DNA of 64,000 bases from Kushneria avicenniae (GTDB lineage: Bacteria; Pseudomonadota; Gammaproteobacteria; Pseudomonadales; Halomonadaceae). Shown in pieces: positions 34,181 through 44,854 of the stretch; within the stretch, counting starts at the first letter, position 1; every line of letters starts with the position of its first letter. The position numbers and the translations under genes are program-made. Where the stretch lies: assembly GCF_900112585.1 (NCBI RefSeq), contig NZ_FOLY01000001.1, forward strand, positions 186,001 to 250,000, given 5' to 3'. The notes beneath the pieces were generated by a model. The model had not been told where the DNA came from, searched no databases, and was given only the letters and a program-made list of their open reading frames with translations.

Positions 34181-37100
34181 ATGCACCTTTTCGCCGCCCA
34201 GCCCGGCGGATTCAGCGATGACAACGGCATTGTCGATCTCGGCCAGTCGCCTGCCGAGCTGGTGATCCTGTCGGCGGCCGACAGCGTGCTGGCCCTGCTG
34301 GCCACCGTGATCGAAGCCGAAGAGACCGAGCGCCTGACCAGCGTTCGCCTTGCGAACTGGATGAATCTTTTAAAGCCCGCCGCGTTTGACCTCTATCGCG
34401 ACCGGGTGCTGGATCAACGCGGCGCTGAGGCGCCCAGGGGTGCTCGCGTGGTCGTGCTGTCGCTGCTGGGCGGTGCATCCTACTGGCGCTACGGTCTCGA
34501 GCAGCTGACAGAGTGGGCGCAGCGCGAAGGCCGTACGCTGATCGTGGTGCCGGGCGAAGACGTCGAAGATGACAGCCTGCTCCGTGCCGGCACCGTCAGC
34601 TACCAGGACGCCCACCGGGTGTGGCGCTACCTGCGCGAGGGCGGCCCGGACAATACCCGTGCCATGCTCGACTGGCTCGAGGATCGCTTTTTACAGCGCC
34701 CCCGCGTCTTTCGAGAGCCTCGACCGCTGCCGAGGGTTGTGTTGCATGCCCCGCCTTGTGAGGAGAGTGCCTGCCCTGGCCGGGTAACGCTGGCCGACTG
34801 GCGAGCGCGCTGGCAGCCGGAATCCCCGGTAGCGGCACTGGTGTTCTATCGAAGCCACCTTCAGCAGGGCAATACCGGCGTCTTCGATGCGCTGATCGAG
34901 ATTCTCGAATCCGGCGGCTTCAACGTCCTGCCGGTGGCCGTGGCCTCACTCAAGGAACGCCTGTGTCTGGACACGCTCGATGAGCTCATTGAGCAAAGCG
35001 ACGCCTCGATCATGCTCAACACCACCGGCTTTGCCCTGGCCGGCGGCTCGGAGGCCGCACAGACGGGCTATCAGCATCCCTGGACGCGCCACATCCCGAT
35101 CCTGCAGCTGATCATGGTAGGCACCACGCTCGAGGACTGGCAGGGCCAGACCATGGGGCTTCGACCGCGCGATATCGCCATGCAGGTGGCACTGCCAGAG
35201 CTGGACGGGCGCATCATCACCCGCCCTATCGCCTTCAAGTCAGCGCACTATTACTCCACGCGCTGTCAGCACGATATCGTGATTCACGCCCTTCATGAAG
35301 AGCGCGCCCGCTTTGTCGCCGAACTGGCACGGCGCTGGGTGCGGCTTTCCGAAAAGGCCAACCGCGACAAGCGCGTGGCGCTGGTACTGGCCAACTACCC
35401 CTCAAGCGACGCCCGTATCGGCAACGGCGTGGGGCTTGATACGCCGGCCTCGACGCTCAATATTCTGCTTCAGTTGCGCGACACCGGCTATCCGGTCAGC
35501 GATGCCCTGCCCCATGATCCGACGGCACTGATCGAGTGGCTGACGCAGACCGTCACCAACGATGCAGAACACCGCGATTCCCGACCCGCCGCGCAGAGCC
35601 TGTCGCTGGGTGAGTACGAACAGTATTTCTCGCAGCTGCCTCAAGCCTGTCAGCAGGCCGTGCTTGATCGCTGGGGGGCACCCACGAATGACCCGCTCCA
35701 TCGTCATGGGCGCTTGATGATTGCCGGCATGCGGCTGGGCGAGACCTTTGTCGGCGTCCAGCCAGCGCGCGGTTTTGATATCGATCAGAACGCCGCCTAT
35801 CACGATCCGGACCTGCCGCCGACTCACGGCTATCTGGCGTTCTATTTCTGGCTGCGTCACGTCTACGGCGTTGATGCCTTCGTTCATGTCGGCAAGCATG
35901 GCAACCTCGAGTGGCTGCCAGGCAAGGGCACGGCGCTCTCGGACGCCTGCTGGCCGGACATTGTGCTCGGCCCCATGCCGCACCTTTATCCGTTCATCGT
36001 CAATGACCCCGGTGAAGGCGCCCAGGCCAAGCGCCGTACCCAGGCAGTGATCATCGATCACCTGATGCCGCCGATGACGCGTGCCGGCATTCACGACGAC
36101 CTGGCCGAACTCGAACGCCTCACCGATGAGTACTATCAGGCCCTTGGCCTTGATCAGCGCCGCGAGCAGTTTCTGCGCGAGGCCATCATCGAACGGGTGC
36201 GCAACACCCACGTGCTTGAGGAACTGAGTCTGTCGCCTTCGGCGGCCGAAGGCACACGGCCCACCGTGGATGAAGCGCTCAAGGATGATCAGGTGCTGCT
36301 GGACGCGCTGGACAACTATCTCTGCGATATCAAGGAAGCCCAGATTCGTGACGGTCTGCACGTGCTGGGCAAGCTGCCCGATCACGACGCGCTTCGCGAT
36401 ACGCTGATGGCGCTGGTGCGACTGTCCCGGGGCAGCCAGCCCCACGAGCAGAGTCTCCTGCAGGCGATGGCCGTGGATCTCGGGCTTTTCGACGTGCATG
36501 ACAATTTCGATCTGCTCGCTGCGGATGCCTGGCCCTGGCAGGGCCCGTGGCCCGAAAGGCTGATGGCGATCGAGGCGACCGGCTGGCGCAGCTCGAGCCA
36601 TACCCGTGAGCGTCTTGAGCTGCTGGGCGCGCGGCTGATCGAGCAACACCTCCTGACGTCTGATGCTGCTCGTCTCTGCGATCAGGAGTGGCCGCAGACA
36701 CGTGCCGTGATCGATTTCATGCAAGAGACGCTGCTGCCGGTGCTGCACCAGAGCGTGGACAACGAACTCTCGGCGCTCATGGACGGTCTTTCCGGCAGAT
36801 TCGTGCCCCCCGGGGCAAGCGGCGCGCCCAGCCGCGGCCGGCTCGACACGCTGCCCACGGGGCGCAATTTTTACAGCGTCGATAGTCGCGCCATGCCCAC
36901 AAGAACCGCCTGGACGCTGGGACAGAAATCGGCCGAGGCACTGATCATGCGTCATCTGCAGGAGCACGGTGACTACCCGACAAGCCTGGGGCTGTCGGTC
37001 TGGGGCACCGCCACCATGCGCACCGGCGGCGATGACATCGCTCAGGCCTTTGCCCTGATGGGGATACGTCCGATCTGGGCGTCCGGGTCCCAGCGGGTCA

Positions 37101-38062
37101 TCGACTTTGAAGTCATCCCCGGCTTTCTGCTCGGCCGGCCGCGGGTGGATGTCACCCTGCGGGTCTCAGGCTTTTTCCGTGACGCCTTCCCGGGGCTGAT
37201 CGCACTTTATGACAGCGCTGTTCAGAAGCTGGTCGATCTTAATGAGCCCGGCAACGGCAATACCATCGCCACCAACGTCTCGGAAAGATGCCAGGCCCTG
37301 CGCGCCGAAGGATTTGATGACGCCACGGCGCGTCGTCAGGCCGGCTTTCGCATCTTCGGGGCGCGCCCGGGCACATTCGGCGCCGGCGTTCAAAAGCTGC
37401 TGGACAACGGTCACTGGCAGGAGGAAGCCGACCTGGCCCGGGCCTACGTCAACTGGGGCGGCTACGCCTACGGCAAGAATGTTGAGGGCGAGCCCGCCAT
37501 GGAGGCGTTTCAGAAGCGGCTCTCGACACTTGAAGGCATCGTCCAGAATCAGGACAACCGCGAGCACGATCTGCTCGATTCCGGCGATTACAGCCAGTTT
37601 CAGGGGGGCATGAGTGCCGCCGCCCACCAGCAGGGTGCAAGACCGGCACTCTATTTCGGCGATCACGCCAATCCCGCCAGCCCGCGCATGCGCACGCTCA
37701 AGGAAGAGCTCAATCGGGTCATGCGCTCGCGCGTGACCAATCCGAAATGGATCAGCGCCATGCAGCGCCACGGCTACAAGGGCGCCTTCGAGATGGCCGC
37801 CAGCGTGGACTATCTCTTTGCCTGGGATGCCACCACCGCGCTGGTCAGCGACTACCAGTACGAGCAGATCTCCGAGGCGCTGGTGCTGAATGAAGACAAC
37901 CAGCGCTTTTTGAACGACCACAATCCGCAGGCGCTCAAGGAGATGGGGGAAACCCTGATGGAGGCCATTTCTCGAGGCCTGTGGCAGTCTCCGGCGGCGT
38001 ATCAGGCGCGTCTGCGCGATCTGCTGCTGAGCATTGATGAACAGGAGGAGCGCGCATCATGA
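34181..38062 (+). CDS. cobN: Cobaltochelatase subunit CobN
   Basis: A very large cytoplasmic subunit (1293 residues, near the usual length of about 1270) that binds hydrogenobyrinic acid a,c-diamide and inserts cobalt with ATPase partners. Family landmarks include [18 protein letters not shown] (about 569-586), [51 protein letters not shown] and [15 protein letters not shown] toward the C-terminus. It is the defining gene of the late-cobalt-insertion (aerobic) route. It lies 38 bases after cobW and overlaps cobQ by ATGA. Confidence 0.97.
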   Translation: MHLFAAQPGGFSDDNGIVDLGQSPAELVILSAADSVLALLATVIEAEETERLTSVRLANWMNLLKPAAFDLYRDRVLDQRGAEAPRGARVVVLSLLGGASYWRYGLEQLTEWAQREGRTLIVVPGEDVEDDSLLRAGTVSYQDAHRVWRYLREGGPDNTRAMLDWLEDRFLQRPRVFREPRPLPRVVLHAPPCEESACPGRVTLADWRARWQPESPVAALVFYRSHLQQGNTGVFDALIEILESGGFNVLPVAVASLKERLCLDTLDELIEQSDASIMLNTTGFALAGGSEAAQTGYQHPWTRHIPILQLIMVGTTLEDWQGQTMGLRPRDIAMQVALPELDGRIITRPIAFKSAHYYSTRCQHDIVIHALHEERARFVAELARRWVRLSEKANRDKRVALVLANYPSSDARIGNGVGLDTPASTLNILLQLRDTGYPVSDALPHDPTALIEWLTQTVTNDAEHRDSRPAAQSLSLGEYEQYFSQLPQACQQAVLDRWGAPTNDPLHRHGRLMIAGMRLGETFVGVQPARGFDIDQNAAYHDPDLPPTHGYLAFYFWLRHVYGVDAFVHVGKHGNLEWLPGKGTALSDACWPDIVLGPMPHLYPFIVNDPGEGAQAKRRTQAVIIDHLMPPMTRAGIHDDLAELERLTDEYYQALGLDQRREQFLREAIIERVRNTHVLEELSLSPSAAEGTRPTVDEALKDDQVLLDALDNYLCDIKEAQIRDGLHVLGKLPDHDALRDTLMALVRLSRGSQPHEQSLLQAMAVDLGLFDVHDNFDLLAADAWPWQGPWPERLMAIEATGWRSSSHTRERLELLGARLIEQHLLTSDAARLCDQEWPQTRAVIDFMQETLLPVLHQSVDNELSALMDGLSGRFVPPGASGAPSRGRLDTLPTGRNFYSVDSRAMPTRTAWTLGQKSAEALIMRHLQEHGDYPTSLGLSVWGTATMRTGGDDIAQAFALMGIRPIWASGSQRVIDFEVIPGFLLGRPRVDVTLRVSGFFRDAFPGLIALYDSAVQKLVDLNEPGNGNTIATNVSERCQALRAEGFDDATARRQAGFRIFGARPGTFGAGVQKLLDNGHWQEEADLARAYVNWGGYAYGKNVEGEPAMEAFQKRLSTLEGIVQNQDNREHDLLDSGDYSQFQGGMSAAAHQQGARPALYFGDHANPASPRMRTLKEELNRVMRSRVTNPKWISAMQRHGYKGAFEMAASVDYLFAWDATTALVSDYQYEQISEALVLNEDNQRFLNDHNPQALKEMGETLMEAISRGLWQSPAAYQARLRDLLLSIDEQEERAS

Positions 38063-39585
38063 GTCGGATACATCGGTTCCGGTCGTCCCGTACCCTGATG
38101 GTACAGGGCACCACCTCGGATGCCGGCAAGAGCGCGCTGGTCACCGCGATCTGCCGAATACTGAGGCGTCGCGGACACAGGGTCGCCCCGTTCAAGCCGC
38201 AGAACATGGCGCTCAACAGTGCCGTCACGGTCGATGGTGGTGAAATCGGTCGCGCTCAGGCGGTACAGGCCATGGCCGCCGAGGTCGATGCCCACGTGGA
38301 TTTCAACCCGGTGCTGTTAAAGCCGACCTGCGATCAGGGCTCTCAGGTCATCGTGGCCGGCCACGCCATCGGCCACATGAAGGCGGCCGAATATTACGCC
38401 TACAAGCCTCAACTGCTGGAACAGGTCGTGGCCGCCCATGATCGACTCTACAGCGGCCATGATCGCGTCGTGGTTGAAGGTGCTGGCAGCGCCGCCGAGA
38501 TCAACCTGCGCGAGCACGATCTGGCCAATATGGGCTTTGCCGAAGCCGTTGACTGCCCGGTGATTCTGATTGCCGACATCGACCGCGGCGGTGTATTTGC
38601 ACATCTGGTGGGCACGCTGGACATTATCAGCGCCTCGGAGCGTGAGCGCATCGTGGGGCTGGTCATCAATCGCTTTCGCGGCGACATCAATCTGCTCAAA
38701 CCAGGGCTTGAATGGCTTGAAGCGCGTACCGGCAAGCCGGTACTGGCCGTGGTGCCCTGGCTCGAGGATCTGCATCTGGAGGCCGAGGACGGTCTGTCCC
38801 GCGGAGGTGACAGTACAGGCGTGCCTGGAGGGCTCAACATTGCGGTGATTCTGCTGCCCCGCATCAGCAATCACACCGATTTTGATGCCCTGCGTCTGCA
38901 CCCGCAGGTCAACGTGCGCTTTGTGCGCCATCCCGAAGCGCTCGGCGCGGCCGATGTGATCATCCTGCCCGGCAGCAAGCATGTGCGCGCCGATCTGGAC
39001 TGGCTGCGCGAGCGAGGCTGGTCAGACGTGCTGGCGCGCCACCTGCGCTACGGCGGGCGGATCATCGGGATCTGCGGGGGCTATCAGATGCTGGGCACGC
39101 GCATTGAAGATCCTGAAGGTGTGGAAGGCCCGGCCGGTGCCAGCGAGGGGCTGGGCTGGCTGGATCTTGCCACAACGCTCAGGGCCACCAAGCAGCTGCA
39201 TCGCGTCACCGGGCACTGCCTGCTGGGAGAGGCGCGCGCCCCCGTCACGGGCTATGAGATTCACGTCGGAGAAAGCCTGGGCGAAGGACTCACGCGCGGC
39301 GTGTTTGCGCTTGATGACGGCCGGCGGGACGGCGCCATTTCCGAGGACGGCCGGATTCTCGGCACCTATCTACATGGGGTATTCGATCATCCGGCCACGC
39401 TGAAAGCGCTACTGGGGTGGGCAGGTCTCGTGGAACCTGTGCCCTTTGATTACGACGCCCATCGCATGAGTGAGATCGACCGGCTGGCCGACCATGTCGA
39501 GGCGGCAATTGACTGGGAAAAATGGCCGATGCCTGAGGATGTTTCGACTCCAACCGATCCGGTAACGCTAATTCAAGATCTCTGA
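38059..39585 (+). CDS. cobQ: Cobyric acid synthase CobQ (CbiP)
   Basis: A 508-residue glutamine-dependent amidotransferase that amidates the four remaining side chains (b, d, e, g). The synthetase domain has [12 protein letters not shown] (about 18-29), [11 protein letters not shown] and [14 protein letters not shown]. The glutaminase domain has [15 protein letters not shown], the nucleophile Cys in [10 protein letters not shown], and a His in YLHGVFDHP. It is the last gene of the plus-strand operon; its 3' end overlaps the convergent eutC by 13 bases. Confidence 0.96.
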   Translation: MSRIHRFRSSRTLMVQGTTSDAGKSALVTAICRILRRRGHRVAPFKPQNMALNSAVTVDGGEIGRAQAVQAMAAEVDAHVDFNPVLLKPTCDQGSQVIVAGHAIGHMKAAEYYAYKPQLLEQVVAAHDRLYSGHDRVVVEGAGSAAEINLREHDLANMGFAEAVDCPVILIADIDRGGVFAHLVGTLDIISASERERIVGLVINRFRGDINLLKPGLEWLEARTGKPVLAVVPWLEDLHLEAEDGLSRGGDSTGVPGGLNIAVILLPRISNHTDFDALRLHPQVNVRFVRHPEALGAADVIILPGSKHVRADLDWLRERGWSDVLARHLRYGGRIIGICGGYQMLGTRIEDPEGVEGPAGASEGLGWLDLATTLRATKQLHRVTGHCLLGEARAPVTGYEIHVGESLGEGLTRGVFALDDGRRDGAISEDGRILGTYLHGVFDHPATLKALLGWAGLVEPVPFDYDAHRMSEIDRLADHVEAAIDWEKWPMPEDVSTPTDPVTLIQDL

Positions 39586-40403
39586 TTTCGAGGCAACAGG
39601 AAATTGCCCTGACTCCCATCTCCCAGTTCGGAGTCCACAACTGAGTCATCCTTGAGCTCAACGCCGGAGACCTCCCGGCGGCTGGCTTCATCCAGCAGAT
39701 ACAGGATCAGCTTTGCGGCGCTCTCGAATGACTGCCCGCGCGGGCGAATATTGGAGATGCAGTTGCGCTCGCTGTCACGACGCCCGTTCTGTGGCTGCCA
39801 GGTGAAATAAACGCCCAGGCTGTCCGGCGAGCTGAGCCCCGGGCGTTCGCCAATCAACACCAGTCCCATGTGCGCGCCCAGCACCTCGCCGATCGGATCG
39901 CCGATGGCTACCCGTCCCTGTTCAACCAGTGCCACCGGCCCCACCGACCAGCCGCGCGATTCAACACCCGGGATCAGGTGATCCAGCAGCGTGGCGGCGT
40001 GCTCGTGAATGGCGCGCGCCGACAGGCCATCCACGACCGCAATGGATAGATCACACTGCTCGACGTTCATGGCACTCAGCTGTTCGAGACTTTTCTCATC
40101 AAGCTGGCGCCCCAGATCGGGACGACGCAGATATTCGCCTCGATCACCGGCCCGACTGTGCAGGCGTACCACCTGATCAAACCGCGCATTGAGCGCGTCC
40201 ATCATCTGCTCGGTATCCAGTGGCAGATGCACGGCGTCACGGGCCTGCGCATGGGCCAGTTGAAAGGCCAGATGCGGCGCGGTCGGCAGGCTGCCGCCGG
40301 CGCGACCCAGCCCGATCCGGGCATCGGTGTGTTCACTCAACTGTCGCCACGGGTTGTCCGTGACCGTATCGGAGGCGTCTTTTCCGGCAGGATGGTCTGT
40401 CAT
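39573..40403 (-). CDS. eutC: Ethanolamine ammonia-lyase small subunit EutC
   Basis: A 276-residue subunit of the adenosylcobalamin-dependent enzyme that cleaves ethanolamine to acetaldehyde and ammonia. Family blocks: [14 protein letters not shown] (about 29-42), [24 protein letters not shown] (about 153-166), [20 protein letters not shown] and [14 protein letters not shown] near the end. It lies 15 bases after eutB. It ends inside the last codons of cobQ, placing a B12 consumer directly against the B12 operon. Confidence 0.94.
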   Translation of the reverse strand: MTDHPAGKDASDTVTDNPWRQLSEHTDARIGLGRAGGSLPTAPHLAFQLAHAQARDAVHLPLDTEQMMDALNARFDQVVRLHSRAGDRGEYLRRPDLGRQLDEKSLEQLSAMNVEQCDLSIAVVDGLSARAIHEHAATLLDHLIPGVESRGWSVGPVALVEQGRVAIGDPIGEVLGAHMGLVLIGERPGLSSPDSLGVYFTWQPQNGRRDSERNCISNIRPRGQSFESAAKLILYLLDEASRREVSGVELKDDSVVDSELGDGSQGNFLLPRNQRS

Positions 40404-40418
40404 GGTGTGCTCCCGTCA

Positions 40419-41807
40419 TCAGGCTCGCGTCAGGGCATGGGCAAAGGGGGCCGGCAGGTGCTGATCGACGATGATTCGACCCTGCCGGTTCGTGATGGCC
40501 ATGCGCTCGAGCCACGCTTCAAACTCCGGTGCCGCGCGCAGGCCCAGCACCTCGCGCACGTAGAGCGCGTCGTGAAAGGAGGTGGTCTGATAGTTGAGCA
40601 TGATGTCGTCAGACCCGGGAATGCCCATCACATAGTTACAGCCGGCGGCCCCCAGCAGGGTCAGCAGCGCGTCCATGTCATCCTGATCGGCTTCGGCATG
40701 GTTGGTGTAACAGACATCACAGCCCATCGGCACGCCCAGTAGCTTGCCGCAGAAATGATCCTCGAGACCTGCGCGAGTAATCTGCTTACCGTTGAACAGA
40801 TATTCCGGGCCGATAAAGCCCACTACCGTATTGACCAGCAATGGGCTGAATTCACGCGCTACCGCATACGCGCGCGCCTCAAGCGTTTGCTGATCGACAT
40901 CGTGATGGGCGTTGGCCGACAGCGCACTGCCCTGACCGGTTTCAAAGTACATGACGTTGTTGCCCACCGTGCCACGCTTGAGCGACAGCGCCGCCTCCCG
41001 GCCTTCGCGCAGTACGGCCAGATCGATACCAAATCCCTGATTGGCGGCCTGGGTGCCGGCAATGGACTGAAAAACCAGATCAGTCGGCGCACCACGATTA
41101 ATCGCCTCGATGGCGGTCGTGACATGGGTGAGCACGCAGCTCTGGGTGGGAATCCCGTAGTGGCTGATGATGTCGTCGAGCATTTTCAGAAGGGTGACGA
41201 CGGCGCCGGTACTGTCGGTGGCCGGATTGATGCCGATGACCGCATCGCCGTTGCCGTACAGCAGCCCGTCAAGGATGCTGGCTGCAATGCCGGTCGGATG
41301 ATCGGTGGGATGGTTGGGCTGCAGCCGGGTCGACAAACGCCCTTCCAGCCCGATCGTATTGCGAAAGGCGGTCACCACGCGACACTTGCGCGCTACCAGC
41401 ACCAGATCCTGCAGGCGCATGAGCTTGGCCACGGCCGCGACCATTTCAGGAGTCAATCCAGCTGACAGGGCCGCCAGCGCGTTGCTGTCGACCTCATGAG
41501 ACAGCAGATAATTGCGAAACTCGCCCACGCTCATATGTCCCACGCGTGCAAAGGCTGCCTGATCATGGCTGTCAACGATCAGACGCGTGACCTCATCGTC
41601 TTCATAGGGCACCAGCATCTCTTCGAGAAAGCGCGTCAGCGGCACCTCAGCCAGCGCCAGCTGGGCCGCCGCCCGTGTTTCACTGTCCGGGGCGGCAATG
41701 CCTGCGAGCTGATCACCGGAGCGTTCGGGTGTGGCGCAGGCCATCAGCGTTTTCAGGCTTTCAAAGCGATAGCGTCTGCTGCCGACATCATGGTAATAAC
41801 CGCTCAT
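40419..41807 (-). CDS. eutB: Ethanolamine ammonia-lyase large subunit EutB
   Basis: The 462-residue catalytic TIM-barrel subunit that binds ethanolamine and, with EutC, the cobalamin cofactor. Typical segments are TRLQPNHPTDHPTGIAAS, GLLYGNGDAVIGINPATDS, MYFETGQGSALSANAHH and GVPMGCDVCYTNHAEADQDD. The ATG at 41807 has GGAGG five bases upstream; a GTG two codons earlier is less likely. Only eutBC are present: no eutA reactivase, microcompartment genes or ethanolamine permease lie in the window. Acetaldehyde must be handled elsewhere. Confidence 0.96.
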   Translation of the reverse strand: MSGYYHDVGSRRYRFESLKTLMACATPERSGDQLAGIAAPDSETRAAAQLALAEVPLTRFLEEMLVPYEDDEVTRLIVDSHDQAAFARVGHMSVGEFRNYLLSHEVDSNALAALSAGLTPEMVAAVAKLMRLQDLVLVARKCRVVTAFRNTIGLEGRLSTRLQPNHPTDHPTGIAASILDGLLYGNGDAVIGINPATDSTGAVVTLLKMLDDIISHYGIPTQSCVLTHVTTAIEAINRGAPTDLVFQSIAGTQAANQGFGIDLAVLREGREAALSLKRGTVGNNVMYFETGQGSALSANAHHDVDQQTLEARAYAVAREFSPLLVNTVVGFIGPEYLFNGKQITRAGLEDHFCGKLLGVPMGCDVCYTNHAEADQDDMDALLTLLGAAGCNYVMGIPGSDDIMLNYQTTSFHDALYVREVLGLRAAPEFEAWLERMAITNRQGRIIVDQHLPAPFAHALTRA

Positions 41808-41965
41808 GCACACCTCCGAATCGTTATTGGTCTTGTCGTGATGGCGAGTGTCAGCATAAACGAGACCGAACGGCGATGCCCATCGGTACGGCTGCCGTCG
41901 ACACAGGCACAGCCCGGCAGACTGCGCTATGATCGAGCCCGACCCCTCCCGGATGCGAGAACGGC

Positions 41966-42562
41966 ATGACGCTGACGCTTTTACTTATCGCGGTGACCTG
42001 CGCGGTCTCCCTGCCCTGTTTCAACAATCATCGACTGATCGAAAAACTGCTGTTCTGGCCCCCGGCCGTGGCACGCGGTCAGGTCTATCGCTTCGTGACG
42101 CACGGCTTCGTGCATGCCAACGGCGCGCACCTGTTTTTCAACATGTTCACGCTCTTTTTCTTCGGTCGTGCCATCGAGCGCTTTTTTGTCTCCTATATCG
42201 GCGCGGCAGGATTTATCGCGTTCTATCTGGGCGGCATTGTCGCGGCGATCATTCCCAGCTATCTGGCGCATCGAAACGACCCCAACTATCGCAGTCTCGG
42301 CGCCTCGGGCGCTGTATCTGCGGTACTGTTCGCCTTCATTCTGGCCGCACCATGGACCACGCTCTATGTGCTGGTCATTCCGGTACCCGCCATCGTCTTT
42401 GCCATCGTCTACACCGCCTGGTCGATTTATGCCGGCCGCCGCGGTGGCGACAACGTCAACCACAGTGCGCATCTGTGGGGAGCTGCCTACGGCGTTGTCT
42501 TTGCCCTGCTCATGGAGCCGGCGCTGGGCCCCCGGTTTCTGGAGCAGATCGTGGCGTTCTAG
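41966..42562 (+). CDS. Rhomboid-family intramembrane serine protease
   Basis: A 198-residue membrane protein with six hydrophobic helices. The catalytic Ser114 lies in LGASGAVSA and the catalytic His169 in NHSAHLWGA. The L1 loop carries GFVHANGAHLFFNM (about 47-60), the conserved His/Asn region of rhomboids. Rhomboids cleave transmembrane segments of membrane proteins; the substrate here is unknown. The frame in the same region that starts slightly upstream is a shadow. Confidence 0.9.
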   Translation: MTLTLLLIAVTCAVSLPCFNNHRLIEKLLFWPPAVARGQVYRFVTHGFVHANGAHLFFNMFTLFFFGRAIERFFVSYIGAAGFIAFYLGGIVAAIIPSYLAHRNDPNYRSLGASGAVSAVLFAFILAAPWTTLYVLVIPVPAIVFAIVYTAWSIYAGRRGGDNVNHSAHLWGAAYGVVFALLMEPALGPRFLEQIVAF

Positions 42563-42585
42563 CCTCCAGAAGCCAGTGCTGATCT

Positions 42586-42619
42586 CAAAAAAGGCCCCTT
42601 GCCATCAAGGGGCCTTTTT
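42586..42619. terminator. Bidirectional terminator after the rhomboid gene
   Basis: An 11-bp stem, AAGGCCCCTTG/CAAGGGGCCTT, is flanked by an A run on the left and TTTTTA on the right, so it can end transcription from both convergent genes. Confidence 0.9.
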
Positions 42620-42641
42620 ATCGGCATCAACAACGTTTTGA

Positions 42642-43235
42642 TCAGGGCTTCGGCTGCCAGCCGGTATCGTCTTCGCCGGGCTGATTGGTGGCGCCGCGCT
42701 CAAGACAGGACTGCATTTGATCAGCGACGGCTTCCAGCCCTTCCGTGACCTGCAGGGGCGATGCCGCCGCCCAGGCACCGATCGGCACGAACTGATCATT
42801 CTGGCCGCTGGCTTCACCCAACCGGTCAAAATAGTAGTAGTTGGCTTCCGGCATACGCTGTATTTCCAGACGATAGGCAATATCGCGCGCTTCATGGCGA
42901 GTAACACCGGTCACGCTCGAGTCGTTGCCTTCCCCGGGCATGGCGTTGAAGGTCATGGCCTCTTCACGGTCGATCGGATCACGCAGTACGCCCGTGGCCA
43001 GATTGACCTGGCGTTGCGCCACGCTGGCATCAAGACACTGTGCAAACTGCGTGGGCGTCACTTCCGTATAGGGTCTGCGTACGGCAAAGGAGCCCAGATA
43101 GTTACCATCGACGCCCTGAACGGGATTGATTTCACGGCTTTCGGAAACCTTCTCATCCATGATGTATTGCCCCGAGACGCAGCCGGTCATCAGCGTCAGT
43201 GCAGCGATGCCCATCCATGTTCTTTTCATCGTCAT
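42642..43235 (-). CDS. Lipoprotein of unknown function
   Basis: A 197-residue protein with lipobox LMTGC at about 15-19 after a basic N-terminus. The mature part is soluble, with SFAVRRPYTEVTPTQFAQC and MPEANYYYFDRLGEASG; several segments suggest a small alpha/beta domain with a possible Cys pair. The C-terminal tail is polar. I do not recognise a family. The start could be the second Met (43229). It is convergent with the rhomboid gene and shares its terminator. Confidence 0.72.
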   Translation of the reverse strand: MTMKRTWMGIAALTLMTGCVSGQYIMDEKVSESREINPVQGVDGNYLGSFAVRRPYTEVTPTQFAQCLDASVAQRQVNLATGVLRDPIDREEAMTFNAMPGEGNDSSVTGVTRHEARDIAYRLEIQRMPEANYYYFDRLGEASGQNDQFVPIGAWAAASPLQVTEGLEAVADQMQSCLERGATNQPGEDDTGWQPKP

Positions 43236-43434
43236 CTTGATCCACTTCCCATCGGTATCAGCCTGTCAGATGCGCTGATTGTAACGGATGGCGGCCCGAT
43301 CTGCCTGATACCGTTCGAACACGACGTGCTTTCAGCGTCGGGACGAGTCATATTTTGGGGGACGGACTGGCGAGAAGCGTCATGTATCGGCAAGATAGCC
43401 TCCGACACGATTATCTCAGCGACCGATAACAGGG

Positions 43435-43935
43435 ATGGATGTGACTTCAATCTTAGAGGAATACCGACACTGGCAGCGTTTTTCCAGACAGGAAAAACTG
43501 GATCAGGAACATCGAGGCGCGGTGCAGAAGCTGGCCAAATCGGGTGCCATGGCAACGCGCATGGCAGCATCCTACAAGAGCATGGCAGAGCGGGCCGCGG
43601 CTGAGGGTGCCTGCTATCGCACGCTGTTCAGTCGCCGCCAGGACAATGGCGAAGAACTTGCCTGTGAGGGCTGGCTGTTCGTGCGTCGTGTGATTGCGGA
43701 AGGCGGTACCACCCGTGTCAGGGCTTCCCTGCTGGAAACCTTCACACTCGAGCACGGCGAGATCACTCCGGGATCGATGCCGGGCGTCGGCGTCACGCTG
43801 GAAATCTTTGACGAGCTGCTGGTCAAGAACACCATGCAGCTGGGCTGCCGGGTCGATCGCAGCGATGATGATCGCGATACCCGATTCATTACCTTCGTGG
43901 ATATTGTCCGGGGCGATCTAAAGCCCCATCTGTAA
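43435..43935 (+). CDS. Uncharacterised 166-residue protein
   Basis: A soluble, charged protein with no signal peptide or membrane segment. The N-terminal half (about 5-55) is Gln/Lys/Arg-rich and predicted helical (HWQRFSRQEKLDQEHRGAVQ). The C-terminal half looks like mixed strand (GWLFVRRVIAEGGTTRVRAS, then RFITFVDIVRGDLKPHL). I cannot assign a family. No good Shine-Dalgarno site is seen, but the frame is long, follows a gap, and uses GC-rich third positions like its neighbours. Confidence 0.65.
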   Translation: MDVTSILEEYRHWQRFSRQEKLDQEHRGAVQKLAKSGAMATRMAASYKSMAERAAAEGACYRTLFSRRQDNGEELACEGWLFVRRVIAEGGTTRVRASLLETFTLEHGEITPGSMPGVGVTLEIFDELLVKNTMQLGCRVDRSDDDRDTRFITFVDIVRGDLKPHL

Positions 43936-44004
43936 TCGGACCACGTCCGGTTTCAGTCTTTCATGTTTGAGTAGAATATCAGAAGGCATGCACAGGAGAC
44001 GCTC

Positions 44005-44622
44005 ATGAATACGACCCCTACCCCCTACAGTTCACTGCCGCTCAAGGAAATGGACAGCGTCACCAGCATCTGCCGTCCGGGCCACCATACGGCCTCTGCC
44101 TCGCTGGACATGGATAGCCCGGCGCTGTCTCTGCTGACGGATTTCCAGCAGGTGCGCGCCTTTACCGTCTCCCATGAAAGCAGCGTCGATGATGCTCTGC
44201 AGACAATGAAGCAGAACAGCATTCATATGCTGCTGGTCATCAACGGCGACGGTGAATTTACCGGTGTCATCAGTGCTCGAATCCTGTTCGGCGGCAGTGC
44301 CATCACGCGCGCGATGCAGGAGCGTGGCATTGATCGAACCGATGTCACGGTCGATATGATCAAACTGCCGCGTGAAGAAATGCATGCCATCGATTATGAA
44401 CGCATTCAGCGAGCCACACTGGGAGATCTGGTACAGACTCTGAAAACATCAGGCGATCGTCACGTGCTGGTTACCGATCATGACGAGAATGGCGGACTTC
44501 GCATTCGTGGTGTCATTTCGGCCCGGGAAGTCAGTAACGCCCTCGGTGTCGATCTGGATCATCCGCCCGAAGCGCACAGCTTTTCTGCCATCCGCTCGGT
44601 AGTGCTGGGACACGATCTGTAA
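44005..44622 (+). CDS. CBS-domain protein
   Basis: A 205-residue protein with two CBS motifs. The first is at about 49-95 (FTVSHESSVDDALQTMKQN, LLVINGDGEFTGVISA) and the second at about 137-185 (TLGDLVQTLKTSGDRHVLVT, IRGVISAREVSNALG). CBS pairs bind adenosine nucleotides and often regulate partner proteins or respond to ionic strength. There is no fused effector domain, and its place before queC does not reveal a target. It starts with ATG after CAGGAGACGCTC. Confidence 0.82.
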   Translation: MNTTPTPYSSLPLKEMDSVTSICRPGHHTASASLDMDSPALSLLTDFQQVRAFTVSHESSVDDALQTMKQNSIHMLLVINGDGEFTGVISARILFGGSAITRAMQERGIDRTDVTVDMIKLPREEMHAIDYERIQRATLGDLVQTLKTSGDRHVLVTDHDENGGLRIRGVISAREVSNALGVDLDHPPEAHSFSAIRSVVLGHDL

Positions 44623-44633
44623 ATGGTGATGCA

Positions 44634-44662
44634 GGAATGGGACTGCCCTCCAGTCCCATTCC
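44634..44662 (+). terminator. Hairpin downstream of the CBS-domain gene
   Basis: A 12-bp perfect stem, GGAATGGGACTG/CAGTCCCATTCC, with a five-base loop lies 11 bases after the stop. No T run follows, so termination efficiency is uncertain. Confidence 0.6.
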
Positions 44663-44854
44663 TATCAAGAACGTTCCTTCACGCCCACTTCTCTCGATGT
44701 TGATGACTGAAAATTCCAAGTGTCTTTCTGTTTCTGGAGATAACGGTATAAACATAATCGCTGACAACATCGTGATTTGGCGTTAAACTGCCGCCCCTCA
44801 TTCGTCCGGACCGGATCCCGGGCGTCGATTTCATCGGCAAAGAAATTCTCCGTC

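Noticed and set aside
35402-36967. 521-residue open frame antisense to cobN
   Set aside because: Long minus-strand frame created by GC-rich codon bias opposite a certain gene; its translation resembles no family.
44663-44854. preQ1 riboswitch ahead of queC
   Set aside because: No preQ1-I or preQ1-II type pseudoknot pattern was visible; the stretch is plain AT-richer leader sequence.
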